A DNA stretch of 64,000 nucleotides from Limonium bicolor (taxonomy: Eukaryota > Streptophyta > Magnoliopsida > Caryophyllales > Plumbaginaceae). Made by a program: the position numbers and the translations under genes. The first letter of the stretch is position 1. Each line of letters opens with the position of its first letter. The stretch is taken from NCBI GenBank assembly GCA_023374045.1, contig CM041776.1, forward strand, positions 322,053,925-322,117,924, in the 5' to 3' direction. Below the pieces are notes generated by a model. It did not search any database and was not told where the DNA came from. It saw nothing but the letters and a program-made list of their open reading frames with translations. This document shows positions 23,850-34,610 of this stretch, one piece after another.

Positions 23850-25121
23850 CTAATTTCTTGTGCAAAACAAAGGGAATTTAATTACATAAGGGTCCCACCC
23901 AAAGCGGCATCAATTCTCCGGCAAAATGTGGACCAGAGAATTCTATGCAACCTGAACAAACAAAGATGCCAATGTGAAGAGAGAGATATTTACACAAGGC
24001 GGAAAGGATGCACACATTACTCTTGAAAATCAGTGACAGAAAATCAAGCAAGAAGCAGGTTATACAAATTAGTACAAAGTAATGTGACAAGGACAGTTGT
24101 AAAAAGTCAAGGGTCGAGGTCAGGAGGAACAAAGAGGTATTTCGGTGAATGGTTGATCATCTGAAAAAACAGCTTTCAAAAATCAAATTAAAATGAGGTA
24201 AGTCCCAGAAAACACAAGTCCTATTTCAATATCTCGCAAGCACTGCTCTCTCTCTCTCTACAAATATTGGTGTCATAAACATCACTGGACATGCATACAG
24301 ATACCTGAATACTATCTTTTGGGGCTAGATTTCTTTAATTTAGAGAACTGGCACGACTAATACAAACAAGGGGTGGAGAAAAAATGTAGACATGGAATGG
24401 GAATGAAAATGAAACTTTGGCAACCTAAGAAATGTTCCTTTGACAGCTTTACTACAATACTGCTAACACGAAATACTTAGATTCTCAAACATTTAGCCTC
24501 AAAAAGCTGTTGACGCTCCCTGCCCTCCTTTTTTGAATGATTCATAATTGTACCAATCGATCAACTGGATTAGCAAATGTAAGTCATAGCATACACCTGA
24601 GAGTATTTTCTGCCTCAATTCAACAAGCTTAACAACACTAACTGCATCCATCTTCCAAAAATGCATCAAAGACACGTAGTGACTTAAGTTAAACGGCTGG
24701 CTTACAAAAGATCTCACTTTGATACCGCTAAACTGACGAGCCCTCGCTTCTCAATCAACCCATACACTCAAGTTATTGCCATGTTCTACCCAGAAACATT
24801 TCTTGAAGAGAAGTATAGCAACCCCAAAATGCGAATAATTATCCAAAATTATGCAACTCTTCAGAGGGGAAAATCACGAGAATTGTACAGATTAATTCTC
24901 ACAACAGAATAGCTACAAACTATCTCCGGCGTTGTACCATTAATCTCCTAAGAGTAATGGAAAAAAGCAAACCTTTGAACTTTTAAAATTGAACTAAACG
25001 AGGCAGTCAAAGGGCCAAAGCGAGCAGATCAATCAAGCAAGTAGTTTCAAAATAGAATTCAGCCACAGAAAAATTCGTTACTGTTGGAGTTTCGGGAATC
25101 AGGTTAGACTTAGAAAAACAG
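23850..25121 (-). other. Presumed 5' UTR intron of the SPPL gene
   Basis: No coding motif on either strand; short ORFs at 23878-24132 and 24499-24717 are unrecognisable. Contains a (CT)n run near 24249. Confidence 0.35.
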
Positions 25122-25210
25122 ACTTACTTTGAGCTTGAGATACAATTTCGGTGGTGGCGGGGGAAGGAAGAAAAGGGACTCGCTTTTCCACCGCGTCTGT
25201 GTGCCTTTGA
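25122..25210 (-). promoter_or_regulatory. Probable 5' UTR exon and intron donor of the SPPL gene
   Basis: On the minus strand a GA/GC-rich leader (about 25200-25128) ends CTCAAA and is followed by a consensus donor GTAAGT (25127-25122). The likely acceptor lies near 23850, just before the leader of the first coding exon. This implies a 5' UTR intron of about 1.3 kb. Inferred from sequence only; no TATA box is obvious upstream. Confidence 0.4.
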
Positions 25211-25273
25211 TATCTATGCAAGTGCACTGATGGCTGATGCTGACGAGGGACGGCTAGAGCAAGATATTTTCTT

Positions 25274-26626
25274 GGGAAATTTCATGAAATGCCACTATAT
25301 TCTGGCTAATTCATAAAAATATCACTAAAAAAAAAAAGAAGTCACGAAATGTCACTATATTTTCTGAAAAAATACATGAAATGCCACTATAGATAGAAAA
25401 AGACAAAAATATCCCTACTAGTTAACAAAGTACTTTTAAAATTCATAAACTGCCCGTAAGTGTTGAAATACAATAACGTTAAAAATATAAAAATATAAAA
25501 AATAATAACAAACTTTAAAAAAATTAAAAAAAATTCTAAAAAAAACTATAGAATTTATAAAACAAATATAAAAAAAAAAATTAAAAAAATAAAAATTAAA
25601 AAAAAAAAATTGAAAAAATGAAAAATTAAATATCATTAAATATTAAAAATAAATATTTCATTTGTTAAAATTTATTCAATACCATAAAAATAATATTGAG
25701 TTCTAAACAAATAATTTATACCAAATTTTCTAACAATTAGTACCATAATTTATACCAAATAAGTACCATAATTGTTATCATACATTTTTTATTACAATTT
25801 GCTATCAATTTAGATTATTTATTTCTTAAAGTAATATTTTTTTTATATTGCTAATAAAATTTGAAAATAAATCATAATAAGTGCATATTATTATTCTGAA
25901 ACGTTTTATTCTACATTTCAAACAAGTTTTACTATTAATATTGTATGTTTATTATATATACTCTCAGTCACTCCATTTCCAAAAAAAATTATATATTTAG
26001 AAATTTTAGTTTTTAAAAATTATCAACAGTATAAAAAAATTATTTACTATGAAGAAATTAATAATCTAAATTGATAGAAATTAATAATTAAAAAATGTAT
26101 GATTAAAATTTGGGGTACTTATTTGGTATAAAATATGGTACTATATTGGTATAAAAATTGGTATAAAATTTTTTTTGAACTCAATATTCTTTTTATGGTA
26201 TTGATAAATTTTAATAAATGAAAATAGTTATTTTATTAATTATATGATATTCTTTTTGATTTTTGATTTTTTTATTTTTTGATTTTTGTTTTTTTTTTGA
26301 GTTTTTTTATTTTTTTATTTTTTATTTTTTATTATTTTTTAAATTTTTAATTTAATTTTTTTTAAATTTTAGTAAATTTTTTATTTTTTCATTTTTTAAT
26401 TTTTTATATTTTTATTATCAAAATTTTTGTTAATTTTCAACACTTAGGGGCATTTTATGAACTTTAAAAAGTACTTTGTTAACTAGTAGGGGTATTTTTG
26501 TCTTTTTTCTAACTATAGTGGCATTTCATGTACTTTTTAGAAAATATAGTGGCATTCGTGACTTTCTTTTTTTTTGTGACATTTCATGAATTAGCAAAAA
26601 TATAGTGGCATTTCATGAAATTTCCC
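25274..26626. mobile_element. Foldback element, family F3
   Basis: Starts GGGAAATTTCATGAAATGCC and ends in the inverse. The arms also share 'ccctactagttaacaaagtac' and 'cataaactgccc' against the right 'ggggcattttatgaac'. Arms of 200 bp or more flank a middle of A-runs answered by T-runs, so most of the 1.35 kb can pair. ORFs such as 25436-25636 (Phe/Tyr-rich) are low-complexity artefacts. It sits just upstream of the SPPL 5' exon. Confidence 0.8.
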
Positions 26627-26708
26627 TATTTTCTTTTGCATGTTGACCCCTGATATTTTATATATTTTCCGTCGTGACACCAGAAGCTTTTGTTGGATTT
26701 TGGTTTTT

Positions 26709-26954
26709 TTTTAGAAATTTCATGAAATGTTACTATATTTTTGGGTAATTCATGAAATACCCTAAATAAAAAAAATCACAAAATATTCCCAGAAGAAAAA
26801 AAGACCAAAATAACCTTACTAGTTAATAAAATACTTTTAAATTCACAATATGCCCCATAACATGTTAATAACTTCACTAAAATTCCACAAAAAGTTAAAA
26901 TAATATAAAAATATAGACAACTACAAAAAATATTTAAAATATTATAAAAAATTA
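26709..26954. mobile_element. Left half of another F3 foldback element
   Basis: Begins 'agaaatttcatgaaatg' and continues through 'ccttactagttaataaaatac' as in the F3 left arm, then is interrupted by the F4 element. No matching right arm is found after 27610. Confidence 0.6.
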
Positions 26955-27610
26955 GGGAAAATTCATAATATGCCACAAAATGTTTCATAATTCACGATAT
27001 ACCACGATTTTGAATCTTGTTCACCATATACACAAAAAGTTTGAAATCACGATATACTCATGTTTCAAGTTCACAATATGCCACTTACATTTTATGAAAA
27101 TATGATTAAAAAAAATATAATATTACAAAAATATAAATAATAGACATATATAAATGGTAATAAAAATATTAAATTTAAAAAAATTAAAAACATTCACAAA
27201 TAATAAACATGCACAAAACTTTAAACAATTATCTTTTAGTTTTTCAACTTCTTTGACAAATTATCATTTTTTGTCTTCAATAATTTAAAATTATGGTTAG
27301 ATAATGAATACATATTCATTATTTATAACCTTTCTAAATATCTCTATAATTATTTATATTTTGTAGTATTTTAATTTTTAAAGAAAATTTTCATAGAATG
27401 CCCCCAAAATAAAAAAGTGACATATTGTGAACTTGAACATGATCTGCAATATCAGTAGTAAAATAGTCATTATTCAAGCCTATTTCATGAAATAGGAATA
27501 TATCGTGAATCCATTTTTAAACTTTTTTCGTGGGATATGGTGAACAAGTTTCAAAATCGTGGTATATCGTGAATTATGAAACATTTTCATGACATATTAT
27601 GAATTTTCCC
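26955..27610. mobile_element. Foldback MITE, family F4
   Basis: Starts GGGAAAATTCATAATATG and ends in the inverse. Inner arms 'cacgatataccacgatttt' and 'aaaatcgtggtatatcgtg' pair. Preceded by TA; followed by AA. A right-half relative lies at about 3985-4197. Non-coding. Confidence 0.78.
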
Positions 27611-27984
27611 AAAATTTTATAAAGATTTAATTAAAAATTAAAAATATATTTCTATGTCAAAACTAAAATTATTCAGTACCAAAAAGAACATAATGTTTTA
27701 AATATTAGACAAGGTTTATAAGTTAGATCAACATTAGATATGGTAATTTTCCTAAATAAGTTCATATTAGCTGGGAAGAGGTACTTTTATGGACCTCAGA
27801 GACTTGTGGGGTGCATTTACTAAGTGTCTTGTAAGAGAGTTTCCCAAAACTTATTTTCACATTATGCCTGTTGTCAACCTTATATGAAGTGGAGAAGAAT
27901 GATCTTTACTCCTCAGTAGCATAAATATTAAATTTTCAGTAGCACTTTGGACCTTCTGACATTTGTTGTAAGTAGTGATGATGT
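27611..27984. other. Flank of the copia insertion, nothing recognised
   Basis: No gene or repeat is recognised between the F4 MITE and the copia target duplication. Confidence 0.4.
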
Positions 27985-27989
27985 CACTG
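27985..27989. repeat. Left target site duplication of the copia element
   Basis: CACTG immediately before the 5' LTR, repeated at 32836-32840 after the 3' LTR. Confidence 0.92.
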
Positions 27990-28543
27990 TGTAATGTATA
28001 TTTACCGAAGATTTTGATGTGGCAAAATTACCATATCAAGGCTTGGCCTATATATCTCAACAACCTCTACAATCAGCCTTTAGAAGATCTTAACAGTATA
28101 TTTACTCAATAATTAGAAGGAGTAAAATCAGAGGCGCCAACATTATACTAAGGAAACAGTTTAGAGATATTTTAGGATCTGTTAGTTTTATTTATATTAG
28201 TTTTAGATAAGATTTTTGTAGATATTTAGGAGGTTGTTATCTGCCTCCAAGTAGTATAAATGTACAGCAAAAAAACATCAGAAAAGGGAGAGCTTCTACC
28301 GTAAAAGTATAGTCTTTGAGAGAGAAGAAAGTTGTTAATAGTAATCAACGTTTTGTCTAGAATTAGACGTGAGAGTGATTGTTCAAAGTGTTGAACAAAA
28401 GTCAGGTGAGGAGTTTTCAAGTTATCAATAATAAGATTGGTAGCGGAGTTTTTCTTCTAAACACACTTTCTGTCTCGTTTCTCGTTTCTGCTCTCTGTCA
28501 GTCTCGTACTGACGCTTCTGATTTTATACAATACGAACTTACA
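27990..28543 (+). repeat. 5' LTR
   Basis: Starts TGTAATG and ends ACTTACA. Contains a TATAAAT at about 28255, a plausible core promoter. Compared with the 3' LTR it lacks a 7-bp 'gcgccag' duplication near 28132 and differs in several homopolymer lengths. Confidence 0.93.
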
Positions 28544-28545
28544 AG

Positions 28546-28557
28546 TGGTATCAGAGC
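28546..28557 (+). promoter_or_regulatory. Primer binding site (initiator Met-tRNA)
   Basis: TGGTATCAGAGC two bases after the LTR, the standard plant copia primer site. Confidence 0.93.
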
Positions 28558-28610
28558 AGGTTTAACCAATATAGAGGTTAACACTTCTGGGTAGATCGTG
28601 AAAGATAAGT

Positions 28611-29640
28611 TTGTATTATGTAAAAGCACCAAGGTTGACGAAATTCAATTATCCCAAGTGGTGCGAACAGATGGAAGCTCAGTTGATGTCCGTAGATTAC
28701 AAGGTTTGGAAGGTGGGTGTGCGAGGTGATTACAAACCTACTGTCGTTGTTGAAGGTGAGAGACAGACCAAACCTGAGGATCAATGGACAGAAGTTGATG
28801 AAAATCTTAAGCAAAAATAAACAAGCTCTTCGCATTCTGTTTCCTCCTATCTACCGACGAAGATCAAGGAAGGGTCTTGGGTATAAGAACGGCAAAAGGA
28901 TATGGGACTTTCTGAAGATTGCTTATCAAGGAACAGAATCAATGCGCAAAGCTAAGGAGAAACAATTCAACGAGAGTTTAACAACTTCAAGATGTCAGAG
29001 GGGCGCGAGTCTAGCACTGACGGTGGAACGGTTCAATCAAGTGCTTATGAAACTCAAAACGGTTGGGGGTGAACTCTTTCTAATGAGACTATTAATGATA
29101 GATTCTTGATTCACTAACTAAGGATTGGCTTAACTATACCTCACTTCTTGAGAAAATGAAAGAATTATCATCTATGTCGTTTGAAGAATTGTGTTCAGAT
29201 CTGATAGTTCATGAAAGCAAGATGAATGAACAAATGTAGTGTGCACAAGGATCTCGCACTCATGGCAAAGCAATATGTCGAAACGCCAGACTGGGACTAT
29301 GATGATGACATGGAGAATGAGATAACTATGCTAGCACAAGGACTAAAGCACATTCTTAGTCGAAAAGGTTATCAAGGTGAAAAGTCTAGACGTGAGTATT
29401 ATACCAGCAAGTATGAATGTTTTCGATGTCACAAAATAGGACATTTGATAAGGATTGCCCTTTACCATCGAGATCTTCACAATATCGAGGATGTGAGTCG
29501 TGCATGGAAACTTCCATGTGGGGTGAGGATGATGCTGAATCAGATGGCAAAGATAGCAATGAAGCACATTTTTGCATGACTGCAATTCATCGGTCTCATA
29601 CTGACACTGCAAAATTGATGAGACTATGTGTTTGATGGAT
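28611..29640 (+). pseudogene. Copia gag remnant
   Basis: The N-terminus reads KAPRLTKFNYPKWCEQMEAQ, then LMSVDYKVWKV: the start of plant copia Gag (UBN2/DUF4219 type), which packages element RNA. Further on, QGTESMRKAKEKQFN and a CCHC zinc knuckle (ECFRCHKIGH, then after a one-base shift KDCPLP) near 29415-29460 are visible. At least four frame changes interrupt it. Nucleocapsid role by family knowledge; not translatable as it stands. Confidence 0.85.
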
Positions 29641-30289
29641 GGAGAAAGGTACTTCAATCCCTCATAAGGGATCTGGTAAGTTCTCAAAGCTTGAATGATT
29701 TTTATGATAGTTCTACTAAGTCACAAGTGTTTGATATGTTGAAAGATGCTCTTTCAAAAATTAGGGATTTGGAAGCGAAACAGGAACATACCACCGGAGT
29801 CTCTTATTGTGATTAGTAAACTACAAGAAGAGATGGTTGTTTTGAAAAGACAAAATAAGGAGTTGGCATCTCAGTTAGTCTAAAACTCAGCTAAGGTTGT
29901 TCAATCCACGTTTACTGCACCTGTCAGTACTAACAGAGTTCTATTCCTGAGTGGGAGGCGAAGAAAAAGAAAATTCATCTCCAAAGCTGTAATAAGTGGT
30001 GGATACGTCAGGATAATGCTGATCTACAAAGGCAATGTGATGCACTTAGTAGAAAATTAGACATATGACTTTGGAAAATCCCTCTTGATATAAAGAAAAG
30101 CTAAACTTAATGAAATGGTAGGTCGACCTAATCAAGGACGTGCGTCTAGGGTTTTATGGCACTACTTCATCAACGTCTAATGTTTTACCTCAGAAACAAA
30201 AAATCACAGACTAGGGCTGATCCTACAAGATATCCTAGGGTTTCTAATTCACGAACTTATATACTGCTATGAAGGAGCCTCACATGTAA

Positions 30290-30545
30290 GGGTAGAGTGT
30301 AGTTACTGTCATATACATGGTCACCATATTCGTTCATGTCATAAGCTTCACCGCAAGAATGCTCGACTTGCTCAGTCTAATACTGTTAAATATGCTCAGC
30401 TTATGTCAATCTTAGACGTCCCAGACAACAATGCGTCTAAGCGGCACTTAACTGTTTTCTCTTCCCAGGATAATAAAGTTCCAAACTGGCGGCTGATGGA
30501 GTTTGGATGTTCTTATCATATGAAAGGAAATCATATCTACTAACT
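30290..30545 (+). pseudogene. Second CCHC knuckle and start of the copia protease
   Basis: CSYCHIHGHHIRSC is a perfect CX2CX4HX4C knuckle at about 30297-30340. After ~150 bases the frame gives WRLMEFGCSYHMKGN, the position of the copia aspartic protease motif (usually LDSG..HM). Here the catalytic Asp-Ser is replaced by Glu-Phe, so the protease would be dead even without frameshifts. The sequence breaks off soon after. Confidence 0.75.
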
Positions 30546-30839
30546 TTGGTTGGTTTTTCATGCAGGATCTGGTTTCTTCCTAAGGGCTTTCACAGATCGA
30601 GACTGTCAAAAAAAATTATTCTGGTCTGCTCAAATTTGTAAGTTAAGCCTAGTGTCTTGGTTCTTCTAAGAGGCAATCACATATTGCTTCTCCCACATTG
30701 AAGCGGTATATATCGTTGCTACTGCTTGATGCGCCCCATATCCTCTACCTTCAATATCAATGGCTGACTATGGTGTTCCTTAGTCTCCTGTGCCAATCTA
30801 CTGATACTCTCTTCAGTATTGCACTGACGAAGGATTCAG

Positions 30840-31030
30840 TTCAACATTCCATGATTACACATATGAGATTCGTCATCACTTTTCTCAAAATCAGTTGACA
30901 AGAATATTGTGGATATCCCTCATTGTGCCACTGGTCAACAATTGGCAAACACTTTCACCAAAGCTCTTCCAACACGAAAACAGTATACTCATTCAGTCTT
31001 GCACTGTGGATGCTCAATGTTGACAAAGTG
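30840..31030 (+). pseudogene. Copia RNase H tail
   Basis: IVDIPHCATGQQLANTFTKALP matches in form the end of copia Pol ('..LADIFTKAL'), at about 30905-30975. This is the last part of the RT/RNase H region. Everything between the protease start and here (integrase, RT) is missing or unrecognisable. Confidence 0.75.
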
Positions 31031-32264
31031 TATTCTTTTATTTATCGTATTGACTTCTATTGTGTGCATCAAATTGGTACTTTAGAGTGAGTGTGAGCGT
31101 GACATATATTTTATTATTTCATTTCACTCCATAATAAAGTGAGGATTACTTTTCTTTCCGTGGCATTTCTTGATTATTAATTTGGCTGATCTGGATCAAA
31201 TTCTAAGTTGGAACATTGAACATCTGGTGGCACTATCCATTTATTACCACCACTTATCTTTCCGGTTTTCTCTACCTGGCCAACTGTCCCCTCAGCATAG
31301 AACCCACTTTCGCTGGTCACTTTTCACTCACCATTTTCTCTACAAGTTTCCCGTACCATTTTGCCAGTTTCTTTGTTGCACACATTTTACCTCACCATTG
31401 ACTCTCATACTGGTCAAGGATTCTTGAATAGTAACATGAAAAAAAGGGTGATTCGCTTCTGGTTGTACATGTATCATCCAACTTCAGATGCTAGCTTTGC
31501 CTCAGCACAAGGCTGAACAACCCGGTCCAAGACTAGATTGAGGTTTAGTGGGAAGAAATAATGGAATTATGCTACACCCTACAAACGGAGATTGGTATCA
31601 GTCCTGTCCAATTATGATGTACCATATGTTGCACAAGATTACACAAATAATTGTCATGTTGTACCTCTGGATGTTGTCATGTCTACGCCTCTGGATCATA
31701 ATCATGATTGGATCCCCAACTCTTCCCAAGATGAGTCTTGAACTGAACGATGATCAGTGCATTGTTAAACAACCACTAAGGCTTTGGGTGTGTCTTCACA
31801 ACCCTCAGAGCTTCTGGCCTGTCTACCTCAGCAGATGAAGAAATTTGAAGAAGTTATTCTTGAAGTATGTGTAATCTTCTACCTCATTGCCTTTTAATTT
31901 CGATAGCCAGCTTCCTAGTCAGCCTTAGCCTGACCCGACGACACTTTTATTCCTATTCATTGCCTTTTCTATGGACAGCCTATCCTTATGTTCTGTGTTC
32001 CTACGCATGAATTTGTATAAAATGCCATTGTGATGATCTTGCATGCTATTTTACACTTCGTGAGATATACTTTTTAGTACCATTTTTTGATTTCGCAAAA
32101 GGGGGAAATATGGTGGATAATTTGAATATGTTACTTGATTAACCAAATCTCCTTCAAGTGCTGCAAGGTTTTAACATCCTCAGAGGGAATGCTCGTTTTA
32201 AGGGGGAATGCATATCTTGAGGGGGAATGCTACATTATCTCACCATACAAAGTTTGCTCACATC
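31031..32264 (+). other. Untranslated 3' interior of the copia element
   Basis: No recognisable coding. ORFs at 31170-31427 and 31548-31838 have no motif. Near the end, 'aagggggaa' and 'gagggggaa' purine blocks recur (about 32100, 32180, 32199, 32218), a repeated PPT-like pattern. Confidence 0.55.
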
Positions 32265-32278
32265 AAAAAAGGGGAAAC
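32265..32278 (+). promoter_or_regulatory. Polypurine tract
   Basis: AAAAAAGGGGAAAC directly before the 3' LTR; primer for plus-strand DNA synthesis in LTR elements. Confidence 0.88.
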
Positions 32279-32835
32279 TGTAAATGTATATTTACCGAAG
32301 ATTTTTGATGTGGCAAAATTACCAGATCAAGGCTTGCCTATATATCTCAACAACCTCTACAATCAGCCTTTAGAAGATCTTAACAGTATATTTACTCAAT
32401 AATTAGAAGGAGTAAAATCAGAGGCGCCAGGCGCCAACATTATACTAGGAAACAGTTTAGAGATATTTTAGGATCTTTTAGTTTGTATTTATATTAGTTT
32501 TAGATAAAGATTTTTGTAGATATTTAGGAGGTTGTTATCTGCCTCCAAGTAGTATAAATGTACAGCAAAAACATCAGAAAAGGGAGAGCTTCTACCGTAA
32601 AAATATAGTCTTTGAGAGAGAAGAAGTTGTTGATAGTAATCAACGTTTTGTCTAGAATTAGACGTGAGAGTGATTGTTCAAAGTGTTGAACAGATCAGGT
32701 GAGAAGTTTTCAAGTTATCAATAATAAGATTGGTAGCGGAGTTTTTCTTCTAAAACACTTTCTGTCTCGTTTCTCGTTTCTGCTTTCTGTCAGTCTCGTA
32801 CTGACGCTTATGATTTTATACAATACGAACTTACA
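32279..32835 (+). repeat. 3' LTR
   Basis: Starts TGTAAATG and ends ACTTACA, nearly identical to 27990-28543 apart from indels and few substitutions; followed by the CACTG target duplication. Confidence 0.93.
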
Positions 32836-32840
32836 CACTG

Positions 32841-34186
32841 CTATCCTAAAAGGTTTATCAAAATTTCATGAGTTTAGAAACAGTAGAAAGACACCAAAGA
32901 AAAAGTTATCTAGAGTAAATAATTTGTACTAAAGTGACAATTACAACCACTAAACACTTTAGTCATATTAGTTGAGGTCTGATTAATTAGTAGAACAATA
33001 GTTGAACTTCAGGTATATATGGTAATGTACGACACACAAAAACTAACAATAATGTGACCAAAGGTTGAGTGAAGTTATTTTGATGAATTATTTGTTCATT
33101 TTAGCATTTAATTTTTAAGATGTGATACAATATTTCACATTGTGAATTCACAAAGGAGGATGATATAGAGATACAATTTTCTCGATAAGAATTTTTTTAA
33201 AAAATATTAATTTCTTTTTTAAGTGAATTTTTATACATTATCTGGTAGTTATTTTGTCCCAACTTCACTCAGCTCGAATCCGTTTTCTGTCTGAATACTA
33301 TTATCATCATCACTCATTGCTTAATTAGCATCAGGCTTTGGATACTAAAATTGGCACTGGGTCATGGTAGGATTAGCTGCGGCCCTTACTATGGGGTGCC
33401 AGTTTGTTGGCTGGCCTTAAGCTGCTTCAGGCTGGAAATGCGGACCGCCATCACTCTCAGCAGAGGGACCAGGGTGGAAAAAGAGGCCAAATTTTCATAA
33501 ATGTGGAGTTAGTACATAACCCAAATCGACGTTATACTTCCCGCGCATTCAAAGAAACAAAATAAATGAAGTGCTTCGTACTGCATAGTCATCGCCTGTT
33601 GGAATTCATTTCAGCAGAATTTACAATATAGGAGGCGTTATTAAGAATAATGCTGTAGAATTGTTTTTATGAGTACCGAACATCTAGAAAAGCTTTATTG
33701 GCAGCTTCTCAAATAATTTCTTAAATAGTATAGTAGTAGTAGTTTTACTTTTGATCTTTTGATTTGGTGATGGGGGTTTAAAAGTGATTCGAAATAAGAA
33801 GTTTCAGAATCAGCTCAACCAAACAAGAAAAATGAAACCAAAAGAAAAATGCAGATATGTTTCCACTAACCAAAAAGAGCTGATATCAAGCAGTCTTCAA
33901 GTTGACGTTTCTAACTAAACGCTAATGATTGATTCGATTCCCCAGTGAAGAAAACTTCACCACCCAGTAACGCGCAACAACCGCACTAGCCAGCCCTCCT
34001 GAAGAATATGAACAGAATTACTACTGCTTACGTGTATGGCCGTGATTTGTGGGATTCAGAGCCTCCTTCACTACCAGATTACGTCTAGTGACAGTATTTC
34101 CCCACATTTTTCTTTTTACTTTGCTGGCAGGCGTGGCCCCATCCCTTCCCTCTCTGGGGGTTGAAGGAGAGTCCTCACGTTGCACA
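32841..34186. other. Intergenic, upstream of the pectin acetylesterase gene
   Basis: No ORF or repeat recognised. The right part probably holds distal promoter sequence. Confidence 0.4.
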
Positions 34187-34195
34187 TATATAAAG
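34187..34195 (+). promoter_or_regulatory. Likely TATA box of the pectin acetylesterase gene
   Basis: TATATAAAG in a GC-richer setting, followed 30-40 bases on by a pyrimidine-rich start region ('ttttcctacattcgcc'). A long TC-rich leader runs to the candidate ATG at 34611. An ORF at 34049-34441 across this leader is unrecognisable and not taken as a gene. Confidence 0.5.
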
Positions 34196-34610
34196 AGATC
34201 CTTTTCCTACATTCGCCTTCCCACTTGTTCAGGGTCAGTTAACGCACCAGACCCTTTGTTCTTCCCCTTTATCCGTGACGCCCCCCATCTCCCTTTTTTG
34301 TCTCTATGCTCCCTTTTCCTGCAGCTTCCCGGAGAATTTCCTCTGAATTTGTTGCTATCTTCTAGACCGTTCTGCATTTATACATTTAGCTCGGAGATTG
34401 ATCTTCTTCAACGATCGATTTGTACAAGACAGAGTATGTAGCAGCTCATAAATTCAGCCATTTTTGCTAACTAGCGACTGCTGGATACATCCTTCCCATT
34501 TTGTTTGTCTTTTTCATTCTTCCTCCTCATTCTCATTCTCTCGATCTTTCCAGAGCATCTAATTTGTCCTACGGTTTAAGCCGAACTCATCAAGAGAGGC
34601 CTCTGAGAGA

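Larger units (their letters stand above)
27990..32835 (+). mobile_element. Defective Ty1-copia LTR retrotransposon
   Basis: 4846 bp bounded by LTRs of 554 and 557 bp and a 5-bp target duplication. A primer binding site complementary to initiator Met-tRNA follows the 5' LTR and a polypurine tract precedes the 3' LTR. The order is gag remnant, CCHC knuckle and protease start, then directly the tail of the RT/RNase H polyprotein, then about 1.1 kb of untranslated DNA. Integrase and the reverse transcriptase core are absent, so it could only move by help in trans. LTR divergence is low and dominated by one-base indels. Confidence 0.93.

Noticed and set aside
25436..25636. Phe/Tyr-rich ORF as a membrane protein
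   Set aside because: Low-complexity T-run translation inside a foldback element.
34049..34441. 130-codon ORF before the pectin acetylesterase
   Set aside because: It spans the TATA box and leader and shows no domain or conserved composition.
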